14,404 bases of DNA from Desulfobacteria bacterium (GTDB lineage Bacteria; Desulfobacterota; Desulfobacteria; Desulfobacterales; C00003060): assembly GCA_030145035.1 (NCBI GenBank), contig JAQYWL010000411.1:1-14404 (forward strand), in the 5' to 3' direction. Each line of letters begins with the position of its first letter. Within the stretch, counting starts at the first letter, position 1. This document shows positions 13,849-14,404 of this stretch, one piece after another. The notes below the pieces were generated by a model that saw nothing but the letters and a program-made list of their open reading frames with translations, ran no database searches and was not told the origin of the DNA. Position numbers and translations under genes: made by a program.

Positions 13849-13948
13849 GGAATGATGGAATAATGGAATAGTGGAATAGTGTTGAAGATAAAAAGACGAA
13901 AATCCTCTTAAACCCAATATTCCATCATTCCAGTATTCCAGTATTCCA
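13849..13948. repeat. Octamer repeats forming a large imperfect inverted repeat
   Basis: The left arm (13849-13880) is four units of GGAATANT-like octamers (GGAATGAT, GGAATAAT, GGAATAGT, GGAATAGT). The right arm (13916-13948) is four units of the complementary ATTCC type (AATATTCC, ATCATTCC, AGTATTCC, AGTATTCC). Each pair of units agrees at about six of eight bases, so the arms can fold into a roughly 32-base stem around a 35-base loop. A short CGGAG triplet repeat (13953-13967) follows. The repeat sits in the 216-base gap inside the operon between DUF444 and spoVR and may affect mRNA stability or downstream expression. Confidence 0.62.
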
Positions 13949-13984
13949 ATTGCGGAGCGGAGCGGAGCTAAGTTCGTTAATACA

Positions 13985-14404
13985 ATGGAATTGATCGATC
14001 AGCATACCAAGAAAATCATGGAGGGCTGCAAAGAGAGAGCACTGAATGCTGGTTTGAGTTTTCAGACTGAGTCTCTGGAGTATATAGTAACCAACCGGGA
14101 CCTGCTGGAACTGTCTCCAAAGTTGATGATCCCAACGCTCTACGATTACTGGGTCCACGACGTGGAGGTCCTCAAAGAGAAGGGCAGGTATGAGCTTTAT
14201 CCGGGTAATCCATATGAAACCGTCATTAACACCCGTCCGGCCATCTCCTACTATAATGACAACAACCCGGACTGGTTGAACGTACTGATCTTCTATCATG
14301 TTCTGGCGCATATCGATTTCTTTCAGAACAATCTGTACTTCCGTCATACCTGGGACTATGATTTCACAGGTCAGGCCCTATCGGATAAGCGATTGATCGC
14401 CAAA
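13985..14404 (+). CDS. SpoVR family protein (5' part, cut by the window)
   Basis: From the ATG at 13985 the frame is open to the end of the window (140 codons) and begins MELIDQHTKKIMEGCKERAL. Family features are visible: GLSFQTESLEYI, YDYWVHDVEVLKEKGRYELYP, YETVINTRPAISYYNDNN and VLAHIDFFQNNLYF, which match the SpoVR/YcgB N-terminal region. E. coli ycgB belongs to the same stress set as yeaGH, and prkA-DUF444-spoVR is a known conserved gene trio. SpoVR was named for Bacillus spore cortex formation, but in non-sporulating bacteria its role is unknown. The ribosome binding site is poor: GGAGC repeats end 16-18 bases upstream. The C-terminus is missing only because the window ends. Confidence 0.93.
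   Translation, partial: MELIDQHTKKIMEGCKERALNAGLSFQTESLEYIVTNRDLLELSPKLMIPTLYDYWVHDVEVLKEKGRYELYPGNPYETVINTRPAISYYNDNNPDWLNVLIFYHVLAHIDFFQNNLYFRHTWDYDFTGQALSDKRLIAK

Noticed and set aside
13849..13948. CRISPR-like array from the regular octamers
   Set aside because: Units are 8 bases with no spacers of uniform length, and the two halves are inverted; there are no cas genes.
13925..14347. 140-residue minus-strand frame at the right end
   Set aside because: It is antisense to spoVR, whose plus-strand translation matches the family.

Overview
The window reads like chromosomal DNA from a Gram-negative, probably Desulfobacterota-type (deltaproteobacterial) bacterium, with an accessory left half and a conserved housekeeping operon on the right. 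That placement is inference. It rests on a probable sigma-54 promoter, a PrkA/DUF444/SpoVR operon, a DUF4124 secreted nuclease, GGAGG ribosome binding sites and intergenic GGAATA-type octamer repeats. No rRNA, tRNA or other phylogenetic marker is present.

Region 1 (1-3420) is an accessory patch. A compact group II intron-like RNA element without any reverse transcriptase gene (about 32-571, + strand) sits 16 bases past the stop codon of a hicA-hicB toxin-antitoxin pair (588-1161, - strand). After an apparently decayed stretch comes a brnT-brnA type pair (1659-2202, - strand) and a DIP1984-type coiled-coil protein gene (2484-3017, - strand) with its own sigma-70-like promoter near 3200. Just beyond that promoter, at 3346-3417, is a short decayed second copy of the brnT 3' region.

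Region 2 (3768-6506) carries a secreted thermonuclease-family protein (+), a relic of a deleted second copy of the SNF2 operon (4615-4884), radC and an XRE-type regulator (both -, both starting with TTG), and a single-domain CheY-like response regulator (+).

Region 3 (6700-10240) is a two-gene minus-strand operon. It encodes a TPR-like/SNF2 helicase and, 2 bases downstream, a protein of unknown function with a coiled-coil stretch and a C-terminal four-cysteine zinc ribbon. A sigma-70-like promoter with an internal inverted repeat precedes it, and a 14-base direct repeat flanks the unit. The relic at 4615-4884 fuses pieces of both genes of a diverged copy, so the two genes have travelled together at least twice. 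This is the best candidate here for an undescribed system, although its function cannot be read from sequence.

Region 4 (10380-14404) is the prkA - DUF444 (yeaH/yhbH) - spoVR operon, related to E. coli yeaGH and ycgB, preceded by a sigma-54-type -24/-12 element. The DUF444 gene has a perfect Shine-Dalgarno sequence placed ahead of an AUA codon. A large imperfect inverted repeat of octamers separates DUF444 from spoVR, which runs off the window end.
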